From positions 9,063,001-9,127,000 of the forward strand of contig NC_092563.1 of assembly GCF_037975245.1 (NCBI RefSeq): 64,000 nt of DNA, in the 5' to 3' direction. The notes beneath the pieces are model-generated. The model did not search any database. It was not told the origin of the DNA and saw nothing but the letters and a program-made list of their open reading frames with translations. Positions 11,960 to 24,775 of this stretch are shown here, in pieces. How positions within the stretch are numbered: the first letter of the stretch is position 1; each line of letters begins with the position of its first letter. This DNA comes from Apostichopus japonicus. Lineage: Eukaryota > Echinodermata > Holothuroidea > Aspidochirotida > Stichopodidae. The translations under genes and the position numbers were made by a program.

Positions 11960-12452
11960 TCAAATATATATGTGTAAAAGTAAGTTGGCCTGACGTTTCG
12001 ATCCTAGCAGGATCTTCTTCAGAGGCTAAATGACAAATTACAGTAACAGAGGGGACAAAAACACGCACAGAAAACAGACAGGTTAATGAGCACGGTGAAC
12101 ACAATGAGATAGATGAAAGGGGATTATAAGTGGACAAGGGATGGTGAGAAGAAAGCAACAGGGGAAGAGGAGAGGTAGGAGATAAACAGTGGAGGGACAA
12201 TGAGAGGATTAAAGGAACAGGGTAGGGAATAAACTGGAGAGGGACAAAGACAGAAAGGTGTGGAGAAAAAAGGAGGGGAAGAGAGCTGTAAGAAGAAGAG
12301 TGAAGGGGGGGGAAGGGAACAAAGGGAGAAGTAGTGGGGGACAGAGGAAAATTTAGTCATGTCCTTCCTGAATGTTCAGCCCATGAGGTTGAATGGTACG
12401 TAGGCGTTGCATCCAGAGCCTCTCTCTGCTGATACGTTTCAAATATATATGT
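11960..12452 (-). mobile_element. 5'-truncated Penelope-like element with 14-bp target duplication
   Basis: The insertion 11974-12438 is flanked by identical TCAAATATATATGT at 11960-11973 and 12439-12452. On the minus strand it begins with the C-terminus of a GIY-YIG-type Penelope protein (complement 12353-12435: ERLWMQRLRTIQPHGLN, then a stop). A long polypyrimidine 3' UTR follows, then cctctgaagaagatcctgct and aggatcgaaacgtcaggcc near the 3' end. The W-I/M-x-x-L-x-T-x-x-P-x-GLN ending is characteristic of Penelope-like elements. It lies about 150 bp upstream of the HPGD start codon, outside the predicted 5' UTR exon. Confidence 0.75.
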
Positions 12453-12600
12453 ATGACTTTTAGGAATCTTGTTTTGGAAAAACAAATATGAAATATGATG
12501 AAATGAAGGGTACTTACTGCAGCATTTGTTCTTTGATTCCTTTTTTTTTGTCAACTTTTTACAGGGATGATTTAATAGCTTTGAAAGGTTCTCAGAGAAG

Positions 12601-15600
12601 ATGAAGGTTGAAGGCATTGTTGCTTTGATTACTGGAGGTGCAAGTGGCTTTGGGAAAGGATTTGCTGCTGCTCTCCTTCAGAAGGGAGCTAAGGTACAGT
12701 AATTGTACCATCAATGCTAATAGTTTTGAGTTTATTAGTGTGATATGGTGTAATCATTTCAAAAAGAATGGATCAGTCTACTGCAAATGAGAACACCAGA
12801 GCAACATTAAAATTTTTCACCCACGGTTCTTCAGAAATGACCCTTCTGCTAATGTAACCCAACCGACTAATTCTAAATATTCCGCTCTTACCCCTCTCCA
12901 ATACATATTCACTCTGATCTATCTAGCCTATGTATCAACTAAAAATACACATTCTTTCTCTGTGCACCCGTATGCCCCTCTCTGGGGTCACTCCCTTAAA
13001 TATCTACATACATGGGTTTCCAGCTGGAATTCCCTCCATGTATTAAGGTGATGTTACAGCCTAAAAGTAACATGTCAAATGTAATCCAATCCAGGCTTCA
13101 TAGGTCATCATATAAATGAAATCCTGTGTTTGTGCTCCTCTGGTCCGGATAATAAGTGCTTGTTGTGGTAAATTGACCACAATCTGTTGGTATGATAGTA
13201 CTACATCATTATAGGAATGAAATTATTTGACTGTTATTTTTAATCCACAAAAGTGTCCAAGGTTAGCACAAGACTCTATATTACAATACATTCTTGGCAG
13301 TCAAAATTTCTCTATATTGGATGAAAATGTTAAAGTAACATGAAAACCTATTGAATTAAGAGCTGCAAAAGTGTTTCCTCTACATAGATGTTATAGCTAA
13401 GTTAAGATCTTTCCTGGTATGTGAATAAATTACTTATAGCCTGGGGCTGGTAAGATTGATGAAAATGACAATTCAACACACAAATCTTTCGGTAAAAGAT
13501 AATTTGCTTTGGCTTTCTTATGACAGGGGGTGAGCCTGGTGGATATCTCTGATGGAAAGAATGTCATTGATGAATTTTCTACAAAGTTTGGACCAGAGAG
13601 GGTCATCTATAACAGAGCTGATGTAACCTCTGATTCTGACATGGAAGGTGAAGTATATTATGACCTTGAAAGACCATAAAGCAAATAAATGTGTTGTCTC
13701 CTCACAACAACTGTGTTGTCTCCTCACAACAACTGGCCTCTTCCTATTCTATCTCTAGAGAACTTGGTAATTTTGTTTTTTGTATGTCTTAGCACTGTCC
13801 TCATTTGGTGACCTGCCGTTTCTAGTATGATCATGCTCCATAACTGAATTTGGGTTACATCACTCCCCCCTCTCAAACCCCTTTAAAGTTGTTTCTTTCC
13901 CATTTGTCATACCTATGTTGTTACTGTATACGTGGGCCAGTTACACAAAATTACAGTGCCTACCTTCTCCATGCCTGCCTGCTCTTGAGTCAAGTTCCTT
14001 CAGTTGTACGTAGCTTGCAGTACTTAGGGATTCAGTAGTGATTGTAGATTCTGTAGCTCTGGGATTTTTGTAACCTGTTTTAACCCAGAGGTCATAAAGA
14101 TTAAATTGCACAGATTGTACATATAGGATTGGCTGCCTTTAAACGTCCCATTAGCATAAATTCTCAAGTATTACTAGATAGAAATGCATGCATGCATGAC
14201 TACAATATACTTTTCCTTCTTTTGCTATGAACAGGTGCCTTTAAGAAGACATTAGATCATTTTAAACGCTTGGACGTTGTTTGCAACAATGCAGGTATCG
14301 CCAACGAAACAGACTGGAAGAAAGTTATAGACATAGATCTGGTGAGAACACTCAAGCCAAATTTTCTAAGCAAATGCAGGTGCCTGGTTCCTGGTTGCTA
14401 TTTCATTCATGTTTTTGTTTCATTTTGTTTTTATCATTCTTTTCTGATTTGCAAAATCATGTGAGTTTCATTTGAATCAAACTTAATTGTTGAAATCTGT
14501 CATAAAACAGCTCACTTCTGCAGTGTGCATTCCGCATACATATACAGTATTCATTCAGCATACATCTATAGTATGCATTCATCATACATTTCCATATATG
14601 CATTCAGCATAAATATACAGCATCCATATACAGTATGCATTCATCATACATGCATTCATCATATATGCATTCAGCTCACTTCTACAGTATGCATACAGCA
14701 TACTGTACATCTATAGTATGCATTCATCATACATTTCCATATATGCATTCAGCATAAATATACAGCATCCATATACAGTATGCATTCATCATACATGCAT
14801 TCATCATATATGCATTCAGCACACTTCTACAGTATGCATTCAGCATACATCTATATTATGCATTCATCATACATCTCCATATTTGCATTCAGCATAAATA
14901 AACAATATGCATTGAGCACACTTCTACAGTATACATTCAGCATACATCTACAGTATGCATTTAGCATACATCTACAGTGTGCATTCAGCATGTATGCATG
15001 CACCATGCATATACAGTATGCATGTAGCTTAATTACATTTGGAGTATGTATTCAGCATTCATCTACAGTATGCATGCAGCATAAATATACATTCAGCATA
15101 CATCTACAGTATGCATTTAGCATACATCTACAGTGTGCATTCACATTTAGCATACATCTACAGTGTGCATTCAGCATGTATATACATTCAGCTTTCATCT
15201 TTAGTATGCATTCAGCACACTTCCACACTTCTACAGTATGCATTCAGCATTCATCTACAGTATGCATTCAGCATTCATCTACAGTATGCATGCAACTCAT
15301 TTCTACAGTATGCATTAAGCACATTTCTACAGTATGCATTCAGCATACATATACAGTATACATTGAGCATACATATACAGTATGCATTCAGCATTCATGT
15401 ACAGAATGCATTCAGCATTCATCTACAGTATGCATTCAGCACACATATACAGTATGCATTCAGCATACATATACAGTATGCATTCAGCACACTTCAAAAG
15501 TATGCATTCAGTATACATTTACAGTATGCATGCAACATACTTCTACAGTATGCATTCAGCATTCATCTACAGAATGCATGCAGCATTCATCTACAGAATG

Positions 15601-18600
15601 CATTCAGCACACTTCAACAGTATGCATTCAGCATACATATACAGTATGCATTCAGCACACTTCAACAGTATGCATTCAGTATACATAAACAGTATGAATC
15701 CAGCACACTTCATATCAACAGTATCCATTCAGCACACTTCAACAGTATGCATTTAGCATACATATACATTATGCATTCAGCATTCATCTACAGAATGCAT
15801 TCAGCATTCATCTACAGAATGCATTCAGCATACAGTTATAGTATGCATTCAGCATACATATACAGTATGCATTCAGCATTCAGTATTCATCTACAGAATG
15901 CATGCAGCATTCATCTACAGAATGCATTCAGCACACTTCAACAGTATGCATTCAGCATACATATACAGTATGCATTCAGCACACTTCAACAGTATGCATT
16001 CAGTATACATAAACAGTATGAATCCAGCACACTTCATATCAACAGTATCCATTCAGCACACTTCAACAGTATGCATTCAGCATACATATACAGTATGCAT
16101 TCATCATTCATCTACAGTATGCATTCAGCATACATATACATTATGCATTCAGCATTCATCTACAGAATGCATTCAGCATTCATCTACAGAATGCATTCAG
16201 CATACAGTTATAGTATGCATTCAGCATACATATACAGTATGCATTCAGCATTCATCTACAGAATGCATTCAGCATTAATCTACAGAATGCATTCAGCATA
16301 CAGTTATAGTATGCATTCAGCATACATATACAGTATGCATTCAGCATTCATCTACAGAATGCAGTCAGCATTCATCTACAGAATGCATTCAGCATTCATC
16401 TACAGAATGCATTCAGCATTCATCTACAGTATATGCATTCAGCATACATAAACAGTATGCATTCAGCACACTTCAAAAGTATGCATGCAACATACTTCTA
16501 CAGTATGCATGCAACATACTTCTACAGTATGCATTCAGCATTCATCTACAGAATGCATTCAGCATTCATCTACAGAATGCATTCAGCGTACAGTTATAGT
16601 ATGCATTCAGCAAGTGCAAGTGCAAAGATGTATTGCAGGTTTTGTACATAGGACCCATAGTGCTTTTAAGGAGACAAACTTAAGTTTGTTTTGAAAGCCC
16701 CAAATTTGGGGCAAAACTGCTAGATGCAAATGTGGACACTAAATTATTCTCCGACCTAAAAGCACATTACCCTATTTTCATGTGTGTTTGAACATTTTCA
16801 CAGGTTGTTTTCATCAGCCCTGGACAAATTATTTTCATTTTCACTATCATGAAACTTTTAGTCATAGAATTCTGACTCTGGAGAGTAATACTTTTCATTT
16901 ACATGTATTTTAACTCATTTTCACAGACTGCTGTCATCCGTGGTACATTACTTGCTAAACAGTACATGGATAAGAACAGTGGTGGAGGAGGGGGTGTTGT
17001 AATCAATGTCTCTTCTATGGCAGGTAATGTATATAAGCAGTACATACAGTGATAAATGTCTCATATATGGTAGGTAAGATGTATATGCCATGACACGAAA
17101 ATTTCAAAGTCCTTTATTTTTTGGATCCATCAAAGAATGTTTGCTAGAACATGTATCAACCATTCTGCCAGCTAAAAACTTGAATTTTCAAGTCAAAAAT
17201 TGAGAATGAATTTACCCTCTTCGGCGTTTGAAACTTTGTTTGCTCGAAAATTTTCCGATTCGCATGACGTCATGTGACGTCATGTTAGGAACACGATTTG
17301 TTGTCGCTGTTTCCGATCCTCCGAACATACCATACACGTACACATTAGGCAAGTACACATACCACTATAGTATGTACTACACAAAACACCGATCACAAGT
17401 GCGAAACAAATCAAAATTTCCTGTGAAATGGCGGATCCAGAACCACTTGCGGCAACCGAAGTTCAAGTTTTCTAAGAATATCACGAATGATTTGAATTAT
17501 TGATACTGAAAAGGATTTTTCATCTCACAGTATGTTTCTCTCTGCATTGAGAGTTGCCAAATAACGTGGCATTCAATAGCACAGTGATTTCTTCGTTGCA
17601 AAGTTTTTCGCGGTCCCTTTGACCACAGGCTTCAGTTATTTTTCCTTGATGTTAGCGATTCAGAAGATTAAGTGAGCATATTATGTACTTCAAACCAAAC
17701 AGACTTTTAAATCTGTCCCAAGTTAGAGTATTTGTATCCTATACTAACGATTTTGTACACAAGTCAATGTAAACATTGAAAACATTTCTGTGACGTCATC
17801 ACATATTGGTACAAAACTCACCCTACAGGGGTCCTATATGGGCAAAAGTGGTGTCAAAATGTACGCAAGACGTGGGGAAAAAGTCATGAAAGAATCTAGT
17901 TCATATCTCAAATGGCTCAAAATCTGTGGCAAAAAATGTCAACATGCTCCCCCGCCCCTAATGCATTAGGGTTAAATAGGAGGTCCTTTAGAGACCCCCC
18001 CAATACTCCCCAACAACCACAGTGTTACAAAATCCAATATATAGGGTTTATAATCTAACTGTGTTTAAATTTTTAGGTATATAAGAGTTTGTTTGATCTT
18101 ATTTGTTTGTAAATGTAACTTATGGTATTTTTTCCTTAAAAAATGGACCCCCCCAAATTTTTTTTAAGGGGGGTGCGTTCAGGATTTGGACTTTTTATCC
18201 AAGATATTCTTATTCCTTATGAAATTATGGTTTAGAAAACCACATTTTATCCTATTTGTGTGTAAATGTAACCTCTGGTATTTTTGCCTTAAAAAATAGA
18301 CCCGCCCCCAGAAAGAACCCCCCTTATCGGGGGGAGCGTTCAGGATTTGGGCTTTTTACCCAATATATTCTTATTCCTTATGAAATTCTGGTCTAGAAAA
18401 ACCACATGAGATAAATCCTCCTTCCAGGTGATACCTAGCTCATTCATAGCATGGTCTATGTGGTTAGCACTTTAAGTGTTCCTAACATGACGTCATCGTT
18501 GTGTTGTTAGGAAATCACGTTTTTCAGAGGTCTGCTTCCGGGTGCGAATTTTCAAACTTTAATTACTCATTAGTGCTTGGGGTTTTAAGGGTGATGAGAA

Positions 18601-21600
18601 CAGTTTTCAACATGGATTTTATCATAGATTTTGAGGGAATTACTCTCGATTTGTTCGATTGTTGGTGTCATGGCCTCTTTAATGAGTGACACTTCAATTC
18701 ACATGTCAAGTTAATGCAGATTTTTGTTGTGGTTGCTAGTTCCATTTTTGCAGTGTGACCCTAACTTAAATTGACTCTTGGATTTTTACCTCACTCAGGC
18801 ATTTTATTTGTACCATTCCAACCAGTCTATGCAGCTGCCAAGCATGGTGTTATTGGATATTCTAAAAGTATTGCGGTAAGAATTATATTGTTTCAGAATT
18901 AGCTCAGATTATTACAATAATGAGACATTTCTCCAATTAAAGATTTTAACTTCTGTGGATCCATCCCAAGAGAGATATAGTAATTTTAACCTCACATTAT
19001 AGTTTTTAACTTCTGTGGATTCACCACATGAGAGACATAGTAACGTTAACCTCACATTAGAGTTTATAACTTCTGTGGATTCACCACATGAGACATGAAA
19101 TAGTAATCTCAAGAATGGGAACTTGGATGTACTCCAATTTAGTATGAGAATGCATGCATATTGTTTTCATTCAAAGTCACTTGAAGTCAAGTGCAGTGTT
19201 AATAAATTTATGCAATATTTCACACACAAAAAACTCGGATGGGTGTAAGGATTTCTCAAAATGAGTACCAAAGCCCAAGTGTTTTTAGTGGTGTTGGTTA
19301 TTTAATATCAGTTCAATTATATATATCCAAATGTACTCTATTTATAGTTGTGTATACCCTAAACAAGCTCTTTCAAGTAGCATAGAGGATTGCGCCCTCA
19401 GGTAACCTACGTGTTCCTTCAAGTAACCCAGTTTGTTCTTTCCAGTCTCCAGGGGGTGATCCTGCTTTTGGTCCTGATAACATCCGTGTCAACATGGTTT
19501 GCCCTTCATTTAGTGATACTCCTATTATTGAGAAGACTGCTCCACATCTATCACCCGAGGACTACAAAGAGTTCAAAGCAAGTCTGGACTTTGTTCCGTG
19601 AGTCCCTTATATGAATTAAAGAAATAGTTTCAAGAATTTCCATAAATCACTTCACTGATTGTTTGTTTGTTTCTACAATGATCTGATATTAATATATTAG
19701 GGCAAGTATTAATCCAAACATGTTTTGGGGAGTACTAAGGGCAATTTTCATTAAACCTTTCTAGCAATAATATGTTGGTAATACTGAAGTAATTCTATAT
19801 TTTGCTTACCATGCAGTGGTGTTGGAAGTAATATCTGCCCCCTCTATGATATAATGTATATGTATTGTCACTACCAGTGCTTTGAGTATTCAGTCTACAT
19901 GTCACTACCAATGCTTTGAGTCTTCAGTCTACATGTCACTGTCAATGCGCTGAGTATTCAGTCTACATGTCACTGCCAATGCTTTGAGTTTTAAGTGTAC
20001 ATGTCACTGCCAATGTTTTGAGTATTCAGTGTACATGTCACTGCCAATGCTTTGAGTATTCAGTCTACATATCACTGCCAATGCTTTGAGTATTCAGTCT
20101 ACATGTCACTGCCAATGCTTTGAGTATTCAGTCTACATGTCACTGCCAATGTTTTGAGTATTCAGTGTACATGTCACTGCCAATGCTTTGAGTTTTAAGT
20201 GTACATGTCACTGCCAATGCTCTGAGTTTTCAGTCTACATGTCACTGCCAATGTTTTGAGTATTCAGTGTACATGTCACTAACAATGCTTTGAGTATTCA
20301 GTCTACATGTCACTGCCAATGCTTTGAGTATTCAGTCTACATGTCACTGCCAATGCTTTGAGTATGCAGTCTACATGTCACTGCCAATGTTTTGAGTATT
20401 CAGTATACATGTCACTGCCAATGTTTTGAGTATTCAGTGTACATGTCACTAATGATGCTTTGAGTATTCAGTCTACATGTCACTGCCAATGCTTTGAGTA
20501 TTCAGTCTACATGACACTGCCAATGCTTTGAGTATTCAGTCTACCATCACTGCCAATGCTTTGAGTATTCAGTGTACATGTCACTACCAATGCTTTGAGT
20601 TTTAGTCTACATGTCACTGCCAATGCTTTGAGTATTCAGTGTACATGTCACTGTCAATGCGCTGAGTATTCAGTCTACATGACACTGCCAATGCTTTGAA
20701 TATTCAGTCTACCATCACTGCCAATGCTTTAAGTATTCAGTGTACATGTCACTGCCAATGCTTTGAGTTTTAGTCTACATGTCACTGCCAATGCTTTGAG
20801 TTTTAAGTGTACATGTCACTGCCAATGCTCTGAGTTTCCAGTCTACATGTCACTGCCAATGTTTTGAGTATTCAGTCTACATGTCACTGCCAATGTTTTG
20901 AGTATTCAGTGTACATGTCACTGCCAATGCTTTGAGTATTCAGTCTACATGTCACTGCCAATGCTTTGAGTATTCAGTCTACATGTCACTGCCAATGTTT
21001 TGAGTATTCAGTCTACATGTCACTGCCAATGCTTTGAGTATTCAGTGTACATGTCACTGCTTTGAGTATTCAGTCTACATGTCACTGCCAATGCTTTGAG
21101 TATTCAGTCTTCATGTCACAGCCAATGCTTTGAGTATTCAGTGTACATGTCACTGCCAATGCTTTGAGTTTTAGTCTACATGTCACTGCCAATGCTTTGA
21201 GTATTCAGTCTACATGTCACTGCCAATGCTTTGAGTTTTAAGTGTACATGTCACTGCCAATGCTCTGAGTTTTCAGTCTACATGTCACAGCGAATGCTTT
21301 GAGTATTCAGTCTACATATCACTGCCAATGCTTTGAGTATTCAGTCTACATGTCACTGACAATGCTTTTGAGTATTCAGTCTACTTGTCACTGCCAATGC
21401 TTTGAGTATTCAGTGTACATGTCACTGCCAATGCTTTGAGTATTCAATCTACATGTCACTGCCAATGCTTTGAGTATTCAGTCTACATGTCACTGCCAAT
21501 GCTTTGAGAATTCAGTCTACATGTCACTGCCAATGCTTTGAGTATTCAGTCTACATGTCACTGTTAATGCTTGAGTATTCAGTCTACATGTCACAGTGAA

Positions 21601-23021
21601 TGCTTTGAGTATTCAGTCTACATGTCACTGCCAATGCTTTGAGTATTCAGTCTACATGTCACTGACAATGCTTTTGAGTATTCAGTCTACTTGTCACTGC
21701 CAATGCTTTGTGTATTCAGTCTACATGTCACTGCCAATGCTTTGAGTATTCAATCTACATGTCACTGCCAATGCTTTGAGTATTCAGTCTACATGTCACT
21801 GCCAATGCTTTGAGTATTCAGTCTACATATCACTGTCAATGCTTTGAGTATTCAGTGAACATGTCACTGCCAATGCTTTGAGTATTCAGTCTACATGTCA
21901 CTGCCAATGCTTTGAGTATTCAGTGGACATGTCACTGCCAATGCTTTGAGTATTCAGTCTACATATCACTGCCAATGCTTTGAGTATTCAGTCTGCATAT
22001 CACTGTCAATGCTTTGAGTATTCAGTCTACATATCATTGTCAATGCTTTGAGTATTCAGTCTACATATCACTGCCAATGCTTTCAGTATTCAGTCTACAT
22101 ATCACTGTCAATGCTTTGAGTATTCAGTCTACATGTCACTGCCAATGCTTGGAATATTCAGTCTACATGTCACTGCCAATGCTTTGAGTATTCAGTGTAC
22201 ATGTCACTGCCAATGTTTTGAGTATTCAGTGTACAAGTCACTGTCAATGCTTTGAGTATTCAGTCTACAAGTCACTGCCAATGCTTTGAGTATTCAGTCT
22301 ACATGTCACTGCCAATGCTTTGAGTATTCAGTCTACATGTCACTGCCAATGCTTGGAATATTCAGTCTACATGTCACTGCCAATGCTTTGAGTATTCAGT
22401 GTACATGTCACTGCCAATGCTTTCAGTATTCAGTCTACATATCACTGTCAATGCTTTGAGTATTCAGTGTACATGTCACTGCCAATGCTTTGAGTATTCA
22501 GTCTACAAGTCACTGCCAATGCTTTGAGTATTCAGTGGACATGTCACTGCCAATGCTTTGAGTATTCAGTCTACATATCACTGTCAATGCTTTGAGTATT
22601 CAGTGTACATGTCACTGCCAATGCTTTGAGTATTCAGTTTACATGTCACTGCCAATAGTATTCAGTGTTGTTATATTTGATATGTGTATCATACAGCCAG
22701 CCTAGACTAAACTGGGATGGATACATGCAAACAGCCAATTATGATAACTTGTCAAAACCAACAAAACCACAGGGAAGATTATTTTTTATGTGATCTCTGA
22801 TTCATCAGTTTGCCTTGTTATTTCTTACTTGCTATGATTGTCATAGCTTCTCACAAATCTTCAATGTTGTTTTCTTCCACAGGGTATCTGACGTTATTGC
22901 TGCTTACATGCGATTGGTGGAAGAAGACCATCACGGTGAAGCGATAAGGATTACAACTCAGAAGGGAATAGATTTCCATAAATTCAGAAAGCAGGCTAAG
23001 TTTGTGCCAAGTAAAATATAA
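12601..23021 (+). CDS. HPGD: 15-hydroxyprostaglandin dehydrogenase [NAD+]-like, complete, 7 coding exons
   Basis: The exons are 12601-12693, 13527-13647, 14235-14341, 16927-17023, 18799-18875, 19446-19597 and 22883-23021. All have AG/GT borders and compatible phases, giving 261 aa (human HPGD is 266). It is a classical short-chain dehydrogenase. The Rossmann motif TGGASGFG is at residues 11-18, and an acidic residue after beta-2 (LVD, Asp37) favours NAD. NNAG is at 89-92, the catalytic Ser region NVSSMAG at 134-140, and Tyr150/Lys154 in YAAAK. The C-terminal half keeps the VCPSF and AIRITTQKGI segments seen in HPGD. In that family the enzyme oxidises the 15-hydroxyl of prostaglandins and related lipid alcohols in the cytosol. 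The ATG at 12601 is chosen because it starts the conserved Rossmann strand. An acceptor at 12563-12564 suggests the 5' UTR is also spliced. Exon 2 adds one residue after GAK relative to human. Introns 3 and 6 are filled by minisatellites. A related SDR of another substrate range is possible but less likely. Confidence 0.92.
14525..16615 (+). repeat. 24-bp minisatellite in HPGD intron 3
   Basis: About 85 copies of a unit close to cattcagcatacatatacag plus tatg, with sub-variants (cattcatctacag, cacacttcaacag). Larger blocks are themselves duplicated, for example 15560-15730 resembles 15890-16060, which points to higher-order amplification. Because 24 is a multiple of three, frames stay open for up to 470 codons, but the whole block lies between a clean donor (14342) and acceptor (16926) of HPGD. 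Confidence 0.95.
17275..18495. repeat. inverted repeat pair in HPGD intron 4
   Basis: TGACGTCATGTTAGGAACAC at 17275-17294 is matched by its exact complement at 18476-18495. A second CATGACGTCAT sits just outside the left arm (17263-17273). The interior holds AT-rich sequence and a 155-bp tandem duplication. The arms may be internal parts of a large non-autonomous transposon; I could not find its outer termini. Confidence 0.6.
18101..18412 (+). repeat. two-copy tandem duplication, about 155 bp unit
   Basis: The unit runs from tgtaaatgtaac through ccttaaaaaat, a C/G hairpin, gcgttcaggatttgg and attcttattccttatgaaat, first near 18101 and again near 18256. It lies inside HPGD intron 4. Confidence 0.8.
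18948..19110 (+). repeat. 60-bp tandem repeat, three copies
   Basis: The unit begins aacttctgtggattcaccac and recurs at 18948, 19008 and 19068 (the last partial) in HPGD intron 5. Confidence 0.85.
19868..22665 (+). repeat. 34-bp minisatellite in HPGD intron 6
   Basis: About 80 head-to-tail copies of catgtcactgccaatgcttt followed by gagtattcagtcta. Variants (tcagtgtac, atcactgtcaatgc, gttttaagtg) recur in groups, which shows local block duplication. There are no unique spacers, so it is not CRISPR-like. It is bounded by ordinary intron sequence and spliced out with intron 6 (19598-22882). Confidence 0.96.
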
Positions 23022-23256
23022 GGTGTCTATACAATTAGAACAGAGAGGTTTACTTAATAATCACTTCAAGAAAGTAACAAATTATGTGATGAAATAATGG
23101 ATATCATTGGCATTGCCACCAATGGTGGGTGCGGGGGTGGGGGGTTGGAAGCCAGCGTACTATGTATGGACGTATTCTACTATCATGAGTAGCAGTATAA
23201 AAGCATTGTAGTGTGTGTCTAGCAGGATGAAAGTATTGCACTATCAGGACTTACAG

Positions 23257-23560
23257 CAGGGGTGGGCAACCTTTTTGAATGAATGGGGCAGATTTTAGGA
23301 GTGAAAGATTGACAGGGCCGCACCTAACCAACGACCTGGGGGAAAGCTGTCGCAATCGGAAGAAAGAAAATCACTGCGACCTCCCATGTCAGCATGTTCA
23401 ATACGCAAATATAGACAAAATAGTCTTCACATGCGGGCACGATCTAGATTTTAATGCAGTCATATACTCGTATCCTCCACTCTTTACAAATCCACGGAGG
23501 AAACGTCTGAAAACACCCGTATATTCATTGCAATTTTGCAAGTTACATCGGTAGGAAGAG
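23257..23560. mobile_element. hAT-type terminus, partial
   Basis: CAGGGGTGGGCAACCTTTTT at 23257 is the classic start of hAT non-autonomous elements, and the following cagggccgcac agrees. The opposite terminus and an 8-bp duplication were not found, so the right limit is arbitrary. Confidence 0.5.
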
Positions 23561-24194
23561 AGAAAGATACTATTCAAGAGAAGTTACCTAAGACAGGCTA
23601 GCCATGAAAGTGAACGTAGTCCTAGGCCTAACGGTGGTAAACAAAACAGAGAGATTTGATTGGCGCATGATCTGCTGGGTGCTGGGGCTTGCCAATTTTG
23701 ATTGAAGTTTGTAGAATGTACGGACTCGTTAAAAAAATCTGCCGAAGTTTTCTTCAGCTTAACATTTTTAACGACAGATAACTCAATTAAAAAAAATGAA
23801 TTTTGAACTGAAAATTTCATAGAATAGTGTCATTTTCACTGAGCTTTTAGTGCAGTCAGCTGGAAAATGTCGAAGTTTAAATTTGGCAAACAAGTACTGA
23901 GAATTTTAAGTGGCAGAAAATTCTCAGCATTTTTCTTAACAGAAGGTTTTGCAATGTCTTGCTTCAAATGCAAGATAGTATGATGGATGAAATATATTAC
24001 TTGAGCAGAGCAAGAAGCATTTTAAACACTCAGTGTCTGTATTTGTTACCTAAGTATTCCCAATTCATTAGTAAGACCAAATCTTGTATAAATCTGCATA
24101 AACTCTTAATTGTAGTTTGATGATGCTGTATACTTAATAGTTATGCCTGCTTGATGCATCTTAGAAGTCTTTCATGTATAGATACACCAAATAT
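23561..24194. other. intergenic, nothing recognised
   Basis: AT-rich sequence downstream of HPGD. No supported gene. Confidence 0.4.
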
Positions 24195-24775
24195 TTCAAG
24201 CATCATCATCATGGTGAATCATGTCTGTCTGCAGTGTTGATCCAACCAGCAACACCATGTTGATGAATCATGCATGTCTGTAGGGTTGATCCAACCAGCA
24301 CCATCATGGTGAATCATGCATGTCTGTAGGGTTGATCCAACCGACACCATCATCATGGAATCATGTCTGTCTGTAGTGTTGATCCAACCAGCACCATCAT
24401 CATGGTGAATCATGTCTATCTGTAGGGTTGATCCAACCAGCACCATCATGGTGAATCATGTCTGTATGTAAAGTTGATCCAACCAGCAACACCATCATGG
24501 TGAATCATGTCTGTCTGTAGGGTTTATCAAACCAGCACCATCATGTCTGTCTGTAGGGTTGATCCAATCAGCAACACCATCATGGTGAATCATGTCTCTC
24601 TGTAGGGTTGATCCAACCAGCACCATTATTGTGAATCATGTCTGTCATGTCTGTCTGTAGGGTTGATCCAACCAGCACCATCATCATGGTGAATCATGTC
24701 TGTATGTAAAGTTGATCCAACCAGCAACACTATCATGGTGAATCATGTCTGTTTGTCTGGTCGATCCAACTGACA
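24195..24775 (+). repeat. minisatellite, about 46-bp unit
   Basis: About 11 copies of catcatggtgaatcatgtct, then gtctgtagggttgatccaac and cagcac, with small deletions and one partial unit near 24540. The minus-strand open frame here is a by-product. Confidence 0.9.

Noticed and set aside
12124-12360. Minus-strand Ser/Pro-rich frame
   Set aside because: It is a translation of the polypyrimidine 3' UTR of the Penelope-like fragment.
14780-16694. Long repetitive open frames up to 470 codons
   Set aside because: The 24-bp unit keeps frames open; the region lies inside a cleanly spliced HPGD intron.
19868-22665. CRISPR-like array
   Set aside because: Units are head to tail with no unique spacers, and the genome is eukaryotic.
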